This document shows, piece after piece, positions 36,458-44,673 of a stretch of DNA of 64,000 nucleotides. Under the pieces are notes generated by a model that searched no databases, was not told the DNA's origin, and saw nothing but the letters and a program-made list of their open reading frames with translations. Origin of the DNA: Azorhizobium oxalatiphilum (GTDB taxonomy: Bacteria; Pseudomonadota; Alphaproteobacteria; Rhizobiales; Xanthobacteraceae); assembly GCF_014635325.1 (NCBI RefSeq), contig NZ_BMCT01000001.1, positions 1,393,743 through 1,457,742 of the forward strand, given 5' to 3'. The first letter of the stretch is position 1, and every line of letters begins with the position of its first letter. The position numbers were made by a program, and so were the translations under genes.

Positions 36458-37978
36458 TCAGGCGGCTCCCTTCTGGGTGGCTGCGTCCTGCGCGCGCAGT
36501 TCGGTCTTCACCACCTTGCCGTAATTGTTCTTGGGCAGGCTTTCCACGAACACATAATGCTTCGGCCGCTTGAAGCGGGCGATGCGCGAGAGGCAGAGTG
36601 CATCCAGCTCCGGCGGCGGGGCTGCGCCCACCACATAGGCGACCACGATCTCCCCCCATTCCGGATCGGGCCGGCCGATCACCGACACCTCGCGCACGCC
36701 GGAATGGGTGAGCAGCACCTCCTCCACCTCGCGCGGATAGATGTTGGTGCCGCCCGAGATGATCATGTCCTTCGAGCGGTCCTTCAGGGTGAGGTAGCCG
36801 CTTCCGTTCATGGCGCCCACGTCGCCGGTGTAGAGCCAGCCGTCCTTGAGCGCGCGGGCGGTGGCGTCGGGGTCGTTCCAGTAGCCGGGCATGACGGTGG
36901 GGCCACGGCAGATGATCTCGCCGGTCTCGCCCGTCGCCACGGGCCGCCCCTCGCCATCCACGAGGCGCACATCGAGCATGGCGAAGGGGCGGCCGACAGA
37001 GCCGAGCTTTTCCCGCCAGTCGGGCGCGGTGCGGTCGGAAATATCCTCGCGGCCGAGCGTGGTGATGGTCATGGGCGTCTCGCCCTGGCCGTAGATCTGC
37101 ACGAGATGATCACCGAACACGTCCAGCGCGGCGATGGTGTCCTCCACATACATGGGCCCGCCGCCATAGACGATGGAGCGCAGGCGGGAGGGATCGAAAC
37201 TGACCCCCGAGGCCACCAGCCGCTTCACCATGGTGGGGGCGGCGAACAGCGAGGTACGGCCCCAGTGGGCGGCAAGGCCGAGCATTTCGTCGGGTTCGAA
37301 GGCCGCGCTCTCCGGCACCACGCTCACACCCCGGCGCATCACATGGGCCATGAGATAGAGGCCGGAGCCGTGGCTCATGGGCGCGCCGTGATAGAGCACG
37401 TCGCCGGGCGAGATGGGGTCCACCTCGGCCGCATAGGCATAGGACATGGCGGCGAGATTGGCGTGGGAGAGCAGGGCCCCCTTGGGCCGCCCGGTGGTGC
37501 CGGAGGTGTAGAACAGCCACGCCAGATCCGTGTCGGCACGCGGCGTCAGGGGCAAGGGATCGGCTGCGAACAGCTTTTCGTAGTCCGCCCCGCCGATGCG
37601 GACGGCGTGTTTCAGGCTGTCCGGCGCGAAGGGGGCAATGGCACCCTCCACATCGCCCGAGACGAAGGCGACGGACGCCCCCGAATGCTCAAGGATATAG
37701 CCGAACTCCGAGCCGTGCAGCTTGGCGTTGACCGGCACGGCGGCGGCCCCGGCCATCCAGATGCCGTACAGGATTTCCAGATACTGCGGCAGGTTCTTGG
37801 CGATGATCGCCACCCGCCCGCCCTCCGGCACCCCCAACGGCCCCCGCAGCGCGGCGGCGAGGCGGGCGGCGCGTTCGGCAAGCTGGCCATAGGTCTGGTG
37901 GATGGCGGTGCCGGTGCCGACAGCAGTCGCCTGCGGGCATTCCCGGCCCGCGCGGTCCAGCCACAGCGCGAGGTTCAT
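36458..37978 (-). CDS. AMP-forming acyl-CoA synthetase
   Basis: A 506-residue adenylate-forming ligase. The P-loop motif is FYTSGTTGRPKGALLSHANL, followed by YGQGETPMTIT, WLYTGDVG and DRSKDMIISGGTNIYPREVEEVL, with the catalytic C-terminal Lys in LPKNNYGKVVKTEL. It makes an acyl-CoA from a carboxylic acid, ATP and CoA; the acid is not evident. The sequence resembles the malonate/medium-chain type ligases only in a general way. It is coupled to the aldolase downstream and lies 187 bases after the cupin gene of the HyuAB/HAAT operon. Confidence 0.93.
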   Translation of the reverse strand: MNLALWLDRAGRECPQATAVGTGTAIHQTYGQLAERAARLAAALRGPLGVPEGGRVAIIAKNLPQYLEILYGIWMAGAAAVPVNAKLHGSEFGYILEHSGASVAFVSGDVEGAIAPFAPDSLKHAVRIGGADYEKLFAADPLPLTPRADTDLAWLFYTSGTTGRPKGALLSHANLAAMSYAYAAEVDPISPGDVLYHGAPMSHGSGLYLMAHVMRRGVSVVPESAAFEPDEMLGLAAHWGRTSLFAAPTMVKRLVASGVSFDPSRLRSIVYGGGPMYVEDTIAALDVFGDHLVQIYGQGETPMTITTLGREDISDRTAPDWREKLGSVGRPFAMLDVRLVDGEGRPVATGETGEIICRGPTVMPGYWNDPDATARALKDGWLYTGDVGAMNGSGYLTLKDRSKDMIISGGTNIYPREVEEVLLTHSGVREVSVIGRPDPEWGEIVVAYVVGAAPPPELDALCLSRIARFKRPKHYVFVESLPKNNYGKVVKTELRAQDAATQKGAA

Positions 37979-38094
37979 GGTGTCATCTCCCTGTGCGCGG
38001 TCTGTCGCCGCTTCAGAGGCTGTTTGATAATTCGGATGGACTTCTACGTCCGGTGTCCATCACTTCTCTTCCCCGGTCTTGCCTGCCCGCAACC

Positions 38095-38137
38095 GGCTCC
38101 CTCTCCCGCTTGCGGGGGAGGGGTGGGCAGGGGGAAG
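38095..38137. repeat. Dispersed CCTCTCCC palindromic repeat, copy 1
   Basis: The first 28 bases are identical to 53274-53301 and fold as an 11-bp stem, CCCTCTCCCGC against GCGGGGGAGGG, with a TT loop and one mismatch. A G-rich tail (GTGGGCAGGGGG) follows. It lies between the cupin and CoA-ligase genes. Confidence 0.75.
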
Positions 38138-38165
38138 GACGCAACGCCCCTGCCCAAACGGGTGC

Positions 38166-38498
38166 TCAGGCGTATTCGGGCCGGCGGGGGGTGAAGACGT
38201 CAAGGTTGATCACAGGCTCATCGCCCACGACCTCGCCCCAGTGGCGGACGTTGGGCGGAATGACGATGACGCCGCCGGGACCCACCAGATGCTCATCCTC
38301 GCCCACGAAGAAGCGGATGGTGCCGGAGACGATATAGGCGATCTGCTCGTTGGGATGGCTGTGCGGCACCGGCTCGTGGCCGGGCATCAGGCGATGCAGG
38401 GCCAGCGTCGCGCCGTCGCCCGACACCGCCTTGCGCTCCACGCCCTGGCGCACCGGGGTCCACTCCATCGCGTCCCAGTTGATCTTGGTGATGTCCAT
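38166..38498 (-). CDS. Small cupin-domain protein
   Basis: A 110-residue single cupin. The ATG at 38498 has AAGGA eight bases upstream. Metal ligands His46, His48, Gln52 (PHSHPNEQ) and His86 (NVRHWGEV) are visible, the usual 3-His plus Gln/Glu set. It starts 23 bases after the LivH-type permease stop, so it is in the same operon. Cupins of this size act as isomerases, oxygenases or metabolite binders; here it probably modifies an intermediate of the HyuAB pathway, which is inference. The frame stays open upstream through the permease gene, but this has no meaning. Confidence 0.88.
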   Translation of the reverse strand: MDITKINWDAMEWTPVRQGVERKAVSGDGATLALHRLMPGHEPVPHSHPNEQIAYIVSGTIRFFVGEDEHLVGPGGVIVIPPNVRHWGEVVGDEPVINLDVFTPRRPEYA

Positions 38499-38521
38499 GG
38501 AAGAAATCCTTGTGAGAAGAG

Positions 38522-39403
38522 CTATTTGGTCGCCGCGCCCAGGAGGCCGGAAGGGCGGATGAAGAGGAACAGCAGCAGCACCGAGAGCGCGGCCACCGTC
38601 TTCCAGCCCGCGCCGAAGCCGAGGATGGCCAGCGACTGCACGAGGCCCAGCATGAGCCCGCCCAGAAAGGCGCCGAACGGCCGGCCGAAGCCGCCCACGA
38701 TGGCGGCGATGAAGCCGGAGATGGCGAACGGCACGCCCACGTTGAAGGCGGTGTACTGGGTGGGGGTAATCAGGATGCCGGCCATGGCGCCGAGCCCCGC
38801 GCTGATGGCGAAGGCCGCCGCCAGCATGCGCGAGACCGGGATGCCCTGAAGGGCGGCCGCCTCGCGATTGATGGCGCAGGCCCGCATGGCCTTGCCGGTG
38901 CGCGTGAGGCGGAAGAAGGCGGCGAGCGCCCCCACGGCCAGCAGCGAGGCGCCGACGATCCAGAGCAACTGGAAGCTCACCGCCACGCCGCCGATCTGGA
39001 GTGGCGGCAGATCGGTGAACACCGGCAGCGTCTTCGGCTGGTCGCCGCCCACGATGAGGGTGAGGCGCTCGATGACGATCTGCGCCGCCAGCGTGGCGAG
39101 GATCATGGTGAACATGGTGGCCTTGCGGTCCCACAGGGGCCGCACCACCACGCGCTCCAGCACCACGCCCAGCAGCGCCACGACTGCGATGGCGATGAGG
39201 GCCGCTGGCAGCAGCGGCAGGCCGTAGCGTTGCAGCAGGCCGTGGGTGATCATGCCGCCCAGCATCACGAACGCCCCTTGCGCGAAGTTCACGATGCCGG
39301 AGGCATTGTAGATGACGCAGAAGCCGATGCCGATGAGGCCGTAGACGCAGCCGATACCGAGCCCGGAGACCAGCACCTGCGGGATATAGGAGAAATCAGC
39401 CAT
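38522..39403 (-). CDS. HAAT ABC importer permease (LivH-type), system 1
   Basis: A 293-residue inner-membrane permease of the branched-chain amino-acid type. Typical text: GLGIGCVYGLIGIGFCVIYNASGIVNFAQGAFVMLGGM at the start and the conserved GVPFAISGFIAAIVGGFGRPFGAFLGGLMLGL. The start overlaps the LivG-type stop by eight bases. It is followed by the cupin. The substrate is not necessarily an amino acid, since HyuA/HyuB precede the importer. Confidence 0.94.
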   Translation of the reverse strand: MADFSYIPQVLVSGLGIGCVYGLIGIGFCVIYNASGIVNFAQGAFVMLGGMITHGLLQRYGLPLLPAALIAIAVVALLGVVLERVVVRPLWDRKATMFTMILATLAAQIVIERLTLIVGGDQPKTLPVFTDLPPLQIGGVAVSFQLLWIVGASLLAVGALAAFFRLTRTGKAMRACAINREAAALQGIPVSRMLAAAFAISAGLGAMAGILITPTQYTAFNVGVPFAISGFIAAIVGGFGRPFGAFLGGLMLGLVQSLAILGFGAGWKTVAALSVLLLFLFIRPSGLLGAATK

Positions 39404-40193
39404 TCAGTTTCTCCTGTTCAGCGGCTTTCGCCGTCGCGGCGCTGCCGAGATAGGCGGCGATCACCGCCGGATTGACCCGCACCTCGGCCGGCGTGCCCTC
39501 GGCGATCTTGCGGCCGAAATCCACCACCACCACGCGGTCGGCGGTGTTCATCACCAGCGTCATGTCGTGCTCGATCAGCAGCACGGTGGTGCCATTGTCG
39601 GCGATGCGGCGGATGATGCGGGAGAGGGCTTCGCTCTCCTCGCCGTTCAGCCCTGCCGCCGGCTCGTCCAGCAGCACCAGGCGCGGATCGGCGGCAAGGG
39701 CGCGGGCCATCTCCAGCAGGCGCTGCTGACCATAGGAGAGGCCGGAAGCGTCCGCATCCGCCTTGTGCTGAAGGCCCACGAAGGACAGCAGATCGCGGGC
39801 GCGCGCCTCCACCTCGCGCTCTTCCCTGCGCGCGGCGGGCGTGTGCAGGAAGGCGGAAAACAGGCCGGCCTTCGTGTGCAGGTGGCGGCCCACCTTCACA
39901 TTCTCCAGCGTCGAGAGATCCTCGAACAGCTTCACCAGCTGGAAGGTGCGCACCAGCCCGCGCGCGGAGATCTTCTCCGGGGCGAGGCCGGTGATGTCCT
40001 GCCCATCGAACAGCACCCGCCCGTCCGTGGGGGTGAGGAAGCCGGACACGAGGCTGAACAAGGTGGTCTTGCCCGCGCCATTGGGGCCGATCACGGCGGT
40101 GACGCCGGCCTCGGGCACGGTGAAGCTCACATTGTCCACGGCCACCAGCCCGCCGAAGCGCTTGGTGACGTTTTCCAGCACCAGCCGGGTCAT
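39396..40193 (-). CDS. HAAT ABC importer ATPase (LivG-type), system 1
   Basis: A 265-residue ATPase with Walker A GPNGAGKTT, the LivG-type long insertion (HTKAGLFSAFLHTPAARREEREVEARA), signature LSYGQQRLLEMARAL, Walker B LVLLDEPAAGLN and H-loop LLIEHDMTLVM, plus the family C-terminus AAYLGS. The start (ATG at 40193) overlaps the LivM stop by four bases. The open frame extends upstream antisense-free only by chance; conserved text begins at MTRLVLENV. Confidence 0.95.
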   Translation of the reverse strand: MTRLVLENVTKRFGGLVAVDNVSFTVPEAGVTAVIGPNGAGKTTLFSLVSGFLTPTDGRVLFDGQDITGLAPEKISARGLVRTFQLVKLFEDLSTLENVKVGRHLHTKAGLFSAFLHTPAARREEREVEARARDLLSFVGLQHKADADASGLSYGQQRLLEMARALAADPRLVLLDEPAAGLNGEESEALSRIIRRIADNGTTVLLIEHDMTLVMNTADRVVVVDFGRKIAEGTPAEVRVNPAVIAAYLGSAATAKAAEQEKLNG

Positions 40194-41164
40194 GGGCGCC
40201 TCCGATGGCTGAACAGCGCGGACAGGCCCTTCGGGGCATAGATCAGCATCAGGATCAGCGCCGCGCCATAGGCGAGGTCCTGATATTCCTTGAAGCCGCG
40301 AAAGGTCTCCGGCAACAGGGAGATGATGAGCGCGCCCACAACAGGGCCGGCGATGGTGCCGATGCCGCCCACATAGAGCATGGTGAAGGTGAGGATCACC
40401 ATGTGCAGGCCAAACACCTCCGGGCTGACGAAGCCCACCACATGCACGAACAGCGAGCCGGCCAGCGAGGCCAGCGCCGCCGAGAGCAGGAAGGCGAGAA
40501 GCTTGTAGCGGGCGACCGCGATGCCCAGCGCCCGCGCCGCCTCCTCGCTGCCGGCCACCGCCGAAAGCGCCCGGCCCATGCGCGAGCGCTTGAGGCGGGC
40601 AGAGAGGAAGGTCGCCGCCGCCACCACGCTCGCCAGCATGATGAGCTGGCCGCGATCGGAGGTGATCTCGAAGCCGAAGGCACCCATGGGCGGGATGCCG
40701 GAGAGGCCCATGTAGCCCTGCGTCACCGAGGTCCACTCGACGGTGATCTCCTGCACAATGAGGCCGATGGCCAGCGTGCCCATGGCCAGATAATGGCCCT
40801 TCAGGCGCAGCGTCGGCCAGCCGATGAGGCCGGCGATGACGAGGGCCGCCGCCATGCCCACGCCCATGGCGGGCAGGGGTGTCCACTCATAGGTGGCTGT
40901 GAGCACGGCCGAGGTGTAGCCGCCGATGGCGGCGAAGGCGTTCTGGCCGAACGACACCTGATTGGCGAAGCCCATGAACAGGTTGAGGCCGATCACGAAC
41001 ACCGCGTAGATGAGCGCGAAGCCGACCACGGTGGCGGGATAGCCGCCCACCGCGATGGCATAGCCCACCACCGCCGCCGCGAAGCCATAGGGCAGCACGG
41101 TGCGCCACGACAGCCGGGGGCGGTGCGCCGTTTCAGGCGAAGTAATGCTGAGCGAGCTCGTCAT
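40190..41164 (-). CDS. HAAT ABC importer permease (LivM-type), system 1
   Basis: A 324-residue inner-membrane permease. The LivM signature appears in LNLFMGFANQVSFGQNAFAAIGGYTSA and in EEAARALGIAVARYKLLAFLLSAALASLAGSLF, ending MLIYAPKGLSALF. The ATG at 41164 lies within the LivF-type gene end (32-base overlap), unusual but common enough in such compact operons; a later start would remove part of the first helix. Confidence 0.92.
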   Translation of the reverse strand: MTSSLSITSPETAHRPRLSWRTVLPYGFAAAVVGYAIAVGGYPATVVGFALIYAVFVIGLNLFMGFANQVSFGQNAFAAIGGYTSAVLTATYEWTPLPAMGVGMAAALVIAGLIGWPTLRLKGHYLAMGTLAIGLIVQEITVEWTSVTQGYMGLSGIPPMGAFGFEITSDRGQLIMLASVVAAATFLSARLKRSRMGRALSAVAGSEEAARALGIAVARYKLLAFLLSAALASLAGSLFVHVVGFVSPEVFGLHMVILTFTMLYVGGIGTIAGPVVGALIISLLPETFRGFKEYQDLAYGAALILMLIYAPKGLSALFSHRRRP

Positions 41165-41879
41165 AGGATGTGATCTCGCGTGGATCGAGGGTGGCGACGA
41201 TCCGGCCCACCGAAAGCAGGTAGGCGCGGTTGGCGAGTTCCAGCGCCAGCGGCGCCTTCTGTTCCACCAGAATGATGGAGAGCCCCTCGCCATTCAGCGT
41301 GCCGAGGGTGGCGAGGATCTCCTCGGTGACGCGGGGGGCGAGGCCCAGCGAGGGCTCGTCCAGCAGCAGCACCTGCGGCCCGGCCATGAGCGCGCGGCCG
41401 ATGGCCAGCATCTGCTGCTCGCCCCCGGACATGGATCCCGCCACCTGCGTCAGCCGCTCCTTCAGGCGCGGGAACAGCGTCATCACCCGCTCGCGGCGGC
41501 GGGCGAACTCGGCCCGGTCACGCAGGCGATAGGCGCCGAGTTCCAGATTCTCCGCGACGCTCATGGGACCGAAGATGCCGCGCCCCTCCGGCACCAGAAC
41601 GACACCGCGGGACGCGACCGCCACCGGATTCTGCCGGGGGAGGGGCGTTCCGCGCAGGCTGACCGTGCCGGAATTGCTCACGAGGCCGAGGATGGCGCGC
41701 AGCAGGGTGGATTTGCCCGCGCCGTTCGGCCCCAGCACCGCCACCAGCTCGCCCTCGGCCACGTGCAGGTCGATGGGATGGAGCGCCTCCACATGGCCGT
41801 AGCGCGCCGCAAGGGCGCGCGCCTCCAGCACCGGGGCGGTGCCGGAGGTGGCATCAGGCAAGGCGTGGACGACGCTCAT
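41133..41879 (-). CDS. HAAT ABC importer ATPase (LivF-type), system 1
   Basis: A 248-residue ATPase: Walker A GPNGAGKST, LivF-type VVLVPEGRGIFGPMSVAENLELG, signature SGGEQQMLAIGRAL, Walker B VLLLDEPSLGLAP and H-loop IILVEQKAPLALEL. The N-terminal 18 residues are a short extension. It overlaps the binding-protein stop by four bases and the LivM-type gene by 32. Confidence 0.95.
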   Translation of the reverse strand: MSVVHALPDATSGTAPVLEARALAARYGHVEALHPIDLHVAEGELVAVLGPNGAGKSTLLRAILGLVSNSGTVSLRGTPLPRQNPVAVASRGVVLVPEGRGIFGPMSVAENLELGAYRLRDRAEFARRRERVMTLFPRLKERLTQVAGSMSGGEQQMLAIGRALMAGPQVLLLDEPSLGLAPRVTEEILATLGTLNGEGLSIILVEQKAPLALELANRAYLLSVGRIVATLDPREITSYDELAQHYFA

Positions 41880-43015
41880 TGCACCACCTTGATCTTGCCA
41901 TCCACGATGGTGGCGATGAGGAAGGGATTCTCGGTGATGCCCTGATGCACCTCGGGCGAGAAATTGTAGATGCCCGTGGTGCCCTGGAAGCCGGTGATGC
42001 CCTCATAGGCATTGCGCACCGCCTCGCCCTCGAACGACTTGCCCTTCTCGATGGCGGCGACCGTCAGCATCAGCCCGTCCCAGCCGCGCGAAGCCCAGTT
42101 GGGGTCGCGATCGCCATACTTGGCCTTCCAGGGGCCGAGGAACTTGCCGATCTCGGCCTTCAGCGGGCTCTCGGGGATGGCGTCATAGACCTGCGAGGGC
42201 GCGGCAACGAACAGGAACTTGTCGCCCAGCACCTCGGCCACCGGCTTGAAGACGGCGATGTCCTCAAGGCTGGTGAGCAGCAGCATATCGGCACCGAGCT
42301 GCTTGATGTTCTTGGCGGCGGTGAGCGTGGAGCCGCCAAGGCCGATCTTCAGGATGGCGCCGGCCCCGGCCGAGCGCATCTTGCTGATCTGCACCGACAG
42401 GTCGGCATCATCCTGCTTGTACTGCTCGATGCCCACCACCTCGATGCCGTACTTGGCGGCGATCTTCTCGGCCACGCTCTTCTGGAGGTTGGCGTAGGGG
42501 GTGGGATCGTGCAGCACGCCCACCTTGCGGATCTGCGTCTTGTCGCGCAGATATTCGAGCCGCTTCTCCACCTCGAAGCCGGCGGGCGGCAAAGTGGAGA
42601 AGGCCCATTTCAGCTGGGCATCCTGCTGCGGCAGGATGGAGCACAGCATCATGGGCACCTTGGCGCGCACCAGCAGGCCGGCGGCGGCGAAATTGCCCGC
42701 CGAGACGCAGCCTGAGACGAACACCTGCGCGCCATCGGACGACAGCATCTTGCGATAGACGGTGACGGCTTCCTGCGGTTCGGAGCGGTTGTCCTCCACG
42801 ATCACCTGGATCTTGCGGCCCATCACGCCGCCGCGGGCGTTCACCGTCTCGGCGGCCAGCTCCACGCCATCGCGCCAGGCGCGATCGACGGTGGCGGCAT
42901 AGCCGGTGAGGCCGGCGGAAATGCCCACCTTGTAGGTCTCCTGCGCGCTGGCGGGCGCGGCGAGGATCGTGGATGCGGCCAGCAGGGTCGCTGCGGCGAG
43001 GGTGCGAAAAGTCAC
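41876..43015 (-). CDS. HAAT periplasmic binding protein, system 1
   Basis: A 379-residue exported binding protein. The signal peptide ends at residue 24 (ASA before QETYK). The mature text KVGISAGLTGYAATVDRAWRDGVELAAETVN and VIVEDNRSEPQEAVTVYRKML is that of the LivJ/amide-binding class I family. A hairpin precedes it within the operon. Given the hydantoinase-type genes upstream, the ligand may be a cyclic amide, imide or oxo-acid instead of leucine; that is inference. Confidence 0.93.
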   Translation of the reverse strand: MTFRTLAAATLLAASTILAAPASAQETYKVGISAGLTGYAATVDRAWRDGVELAAETVNARGGVMGRKIQVIVEDNRSEPQEAVTVYRKMLSSDGAQVFVSGCVSAGNFAAAGLLVRAKVPMMLCSILPQQDAQLKWAFSTLPPAGFEVEKRLEYLRDKTQIRKVGVLHDPTPYANLQKSVAEKIAAKYGIEVVGIEQYKQDDADLSVQISKMRSAGAGAILKIGLGGSTLTAAKNIKQLGADMLLLTSLEDIAVFKPVAEVLGDKFLFVAAPSQVYDAIPESPLKAEIGKFLGPWKAKYGDRDPNWASRGWDGLMLTVAAIEKGKSFEGEAVRNAYEGITGFQGTTGIYNFSPEVHQGITENPFLIATIVDGKIKVVQ

Positions 43016-43051
43016 GGCGTCCTCCCTGTCATTCTTGTTATGGATGGCGGC

Positions 43052-43080
43052 GTGGCCCGGCTGTCTGGCGTCCGGGCCAC
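43052..43080 (-). promoter_or_regulatory. Intra-operon hairpin before the HAAT binding-protein gene
   Basis: Perfect 9-bp arms GTGGCCCGG and CCGGGCCAC around an 11-base loop lie between the HyuB stop (43100) and the binding-protein start (43015). Such stems often stabilise the 5' or 3' part of an operon mRNA and raise binding-protein levels over the rest. No T-run. Confidence 0.5.
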
Positions 43081-43099
43081 GGCCTCTTGTCGGGTCGTG

Positions 43100-44662
43100 T
43101 CAGGCGGCGGTGCCGAAGCCGCCGCCGCCGGGGGTGTCCAGCACCACCACGTCGCCGGCCTGCATGGTGAGCTTCTTGGCCTCGCTCACCGGCTTGCCAT
43201 TGACGAGGAAGCGCCCCGCAGCGCCCGGCGCGCCACCGGCAATGCCGTCCGGGCCGTTTTCCAGCCGGCTCGGCACCGCGTTGAGCAGCCACGGATAATC
43301 GGTGCGCATGTGGAACTGGATGGACTGGCCGTCGCCGCCCCGCGTGCGCCCCGCGCCACCGGAGCCGCGCCGCAGCTCCTTGCGGTCGAACACGATGGGC
43401 ATGGCCGCTTCCAGGATCTCGATCGGCACCGCCGCGACGCCGGTGGGATAGCAGGTGGCGCTGGGGCCGTGCTTTTCCGCCCGCGCGCCCATGCCGCCGG
43501 AATAGTTGAACATGGAGGAGGTGAAGGGCCGCCCGTCCGCCTGCCGGCCCTGGATCTGGATGGTCCACACCGCGCCCGAGCCTTCCGCCAGCACGCGCTC
43601 CGGCATCACCTGATGCAGGGCTTTGAGGATCGGCATGGGCACATACATGCCCACCACATGGCGGGCGTTCACCGGGGCCGGATAGGCGCAGTTGATGATC
43701 GAGCCTTCCGGCGCCTGGATCACGATGGGCGCCAGCGAGCCGGTGTTGTTCGGCAGGTCCGGATTGAGGCAGGAGCGGATGGCGAAGGTGGAATAGGCGT
43801 GGGTGTAGTTCAGCACCACATTGATGCCGGTGGCCGTCTGCGGGGATGAGCCGGTGAAGTCCACGGTGATGGTGCCGGTGTCCGCATCCACGGTGACGGC
43901 GGTCTTCAGGGTGATGATCTCGCCGCCGGGCACGTCGAACTGGCTCTCGCCATGATAGGTGCCGGGCTTCAGCTTGCGGATGGCGTTGCGGGTGGCATCC
44001 TCCGAGCGCTGGATGATCTCGTCCGAGAGCTGCTCGATGTCTTCAAGCCCGGCGCGCTCGCACAAGGCGATGAGATGCTCGGCCGCCGCCTGCCCGGAGG
44101 ACACCTGCGCCGAGAGATCACCGAACACCGCATCCGGGGTGCGCACGTTGCGCCGGATCATGGTGTGCAGCACCTCCACCGGCTGGCCCTTCTCATAGAG
44201 CTTCAGCGGCGGGATCCACAGCCCTTCCTCATGCACGTCCCGCGCGCCCGCACCGATGCCGTAGCCGCCGATGTCGGTGTGGTGGATGGTGGATCCGATA
44301 TAGGCGATCAGCCGCTCACCGTTGAAGATCGGGGTGAGGATGGTGATGTCGAAGAAATGGCCTGCCGACAGCCAGGGGTCATTGGTGATCAGCACGTCAC
44401 CGGGGGCGCACCTGCCCTCGAATTCGCGCACCAGATGGGCGCCGGCGAACGCCAGCGAATTGATGTGGCCGGGGGTGCCGGTGTTGGCCTGTGCCACCAT
44501 GCGGCCGCGCAGGTCGAACAGGGCGCAGGCGAGGTCGCCCGCCTCGCGCACGATGGGGCTGAAGGCGATGCGCTGGAGGGCTTTCGCCCGCTCCGTCACC
44601 ACGCCGATCAGGTTGGACCACAGGATTTCCAGCTCAACGCCGTCCATTTTGAGTTCAGACAT
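43100..44662 (-). CDS. hyuB: Hydantoinase B/oxoprolinase family protein (HyuB)
   Basis: A 520-residue subunit of the hydantoinase/5-oxoprolinase/acetone-carboxylase superfamily. The ATG at 44662 has GAGG ten bases upstream. Characteristic text: LFDLRGRMVAQANTGTPGHINSLAFAG, GDVLITNDPWLSAGHFFDITI, and the C-terminal GSGGAGRTRGGDGQSIQFHMRTDYPWLLNAV. With HyuA it forms an ATP-dependent enzyme that opens a lactam or hydantoin ring or carboxylates a ketone. There is no third (gamma) acetone-carboxylase subunit here, so ring hydrolysis is favoured. It follows hyuA by 11 bases. Confidence 0.92.
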   Translation of the reverse strand: MSELKMDGVELEILWSNLIGVVTERAKALQRIAFSPIVREAGDLACALFDLRGRMVAQANTGTPGHINSLAFAGAHLVREFEGRCAPGDVLITNDPWLSAGHFFDITILTPIFNGERLIAYIGSTIHHTDIGGYGIGAGARDVHEEGLWIPPLKLYEKGQPVEVLHTMIRRNVRTPDAVFGDLSAQVSSGQAAAEHLIALCERAGLEDIEQLSDEIIQRSEDATRNAIRKLKPGTYHGESQFDVPGGEIITLKTAVTVDADTGTITVDFTGSSPQTATGINVVLNYTHAYSTFAIRSCLNPDLPNNTGSLAPIVIQAPEGSIINCAYPAPVNARHVVGMYVPMPILKALHQVMPERVLAEGSGAVWTIQIQGRQADGRPFTSSMFNYSGGMGARAEKHGPSATCYPTGVAAVPIEILEAAMPIVFDRKELRRGSGGAGRTRGGDGQSIQFHMRTDYPWLLNAVPSRLENGPDGIAGGAPGAAGRFLVNGKPVSEAKKLTMQAGDVVVLDTPGGGGFGTAA

Positions 44663-44673
44663 GACGCAATTCC

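Noticed and set aside
38166-39134. Cupin gene extended by 200 N-terminal codons into the permease gene
   Set aside because: The extension is the wrong frame of the LivH-type permease; a good ribosome site and conserved cupin start are at 38498.
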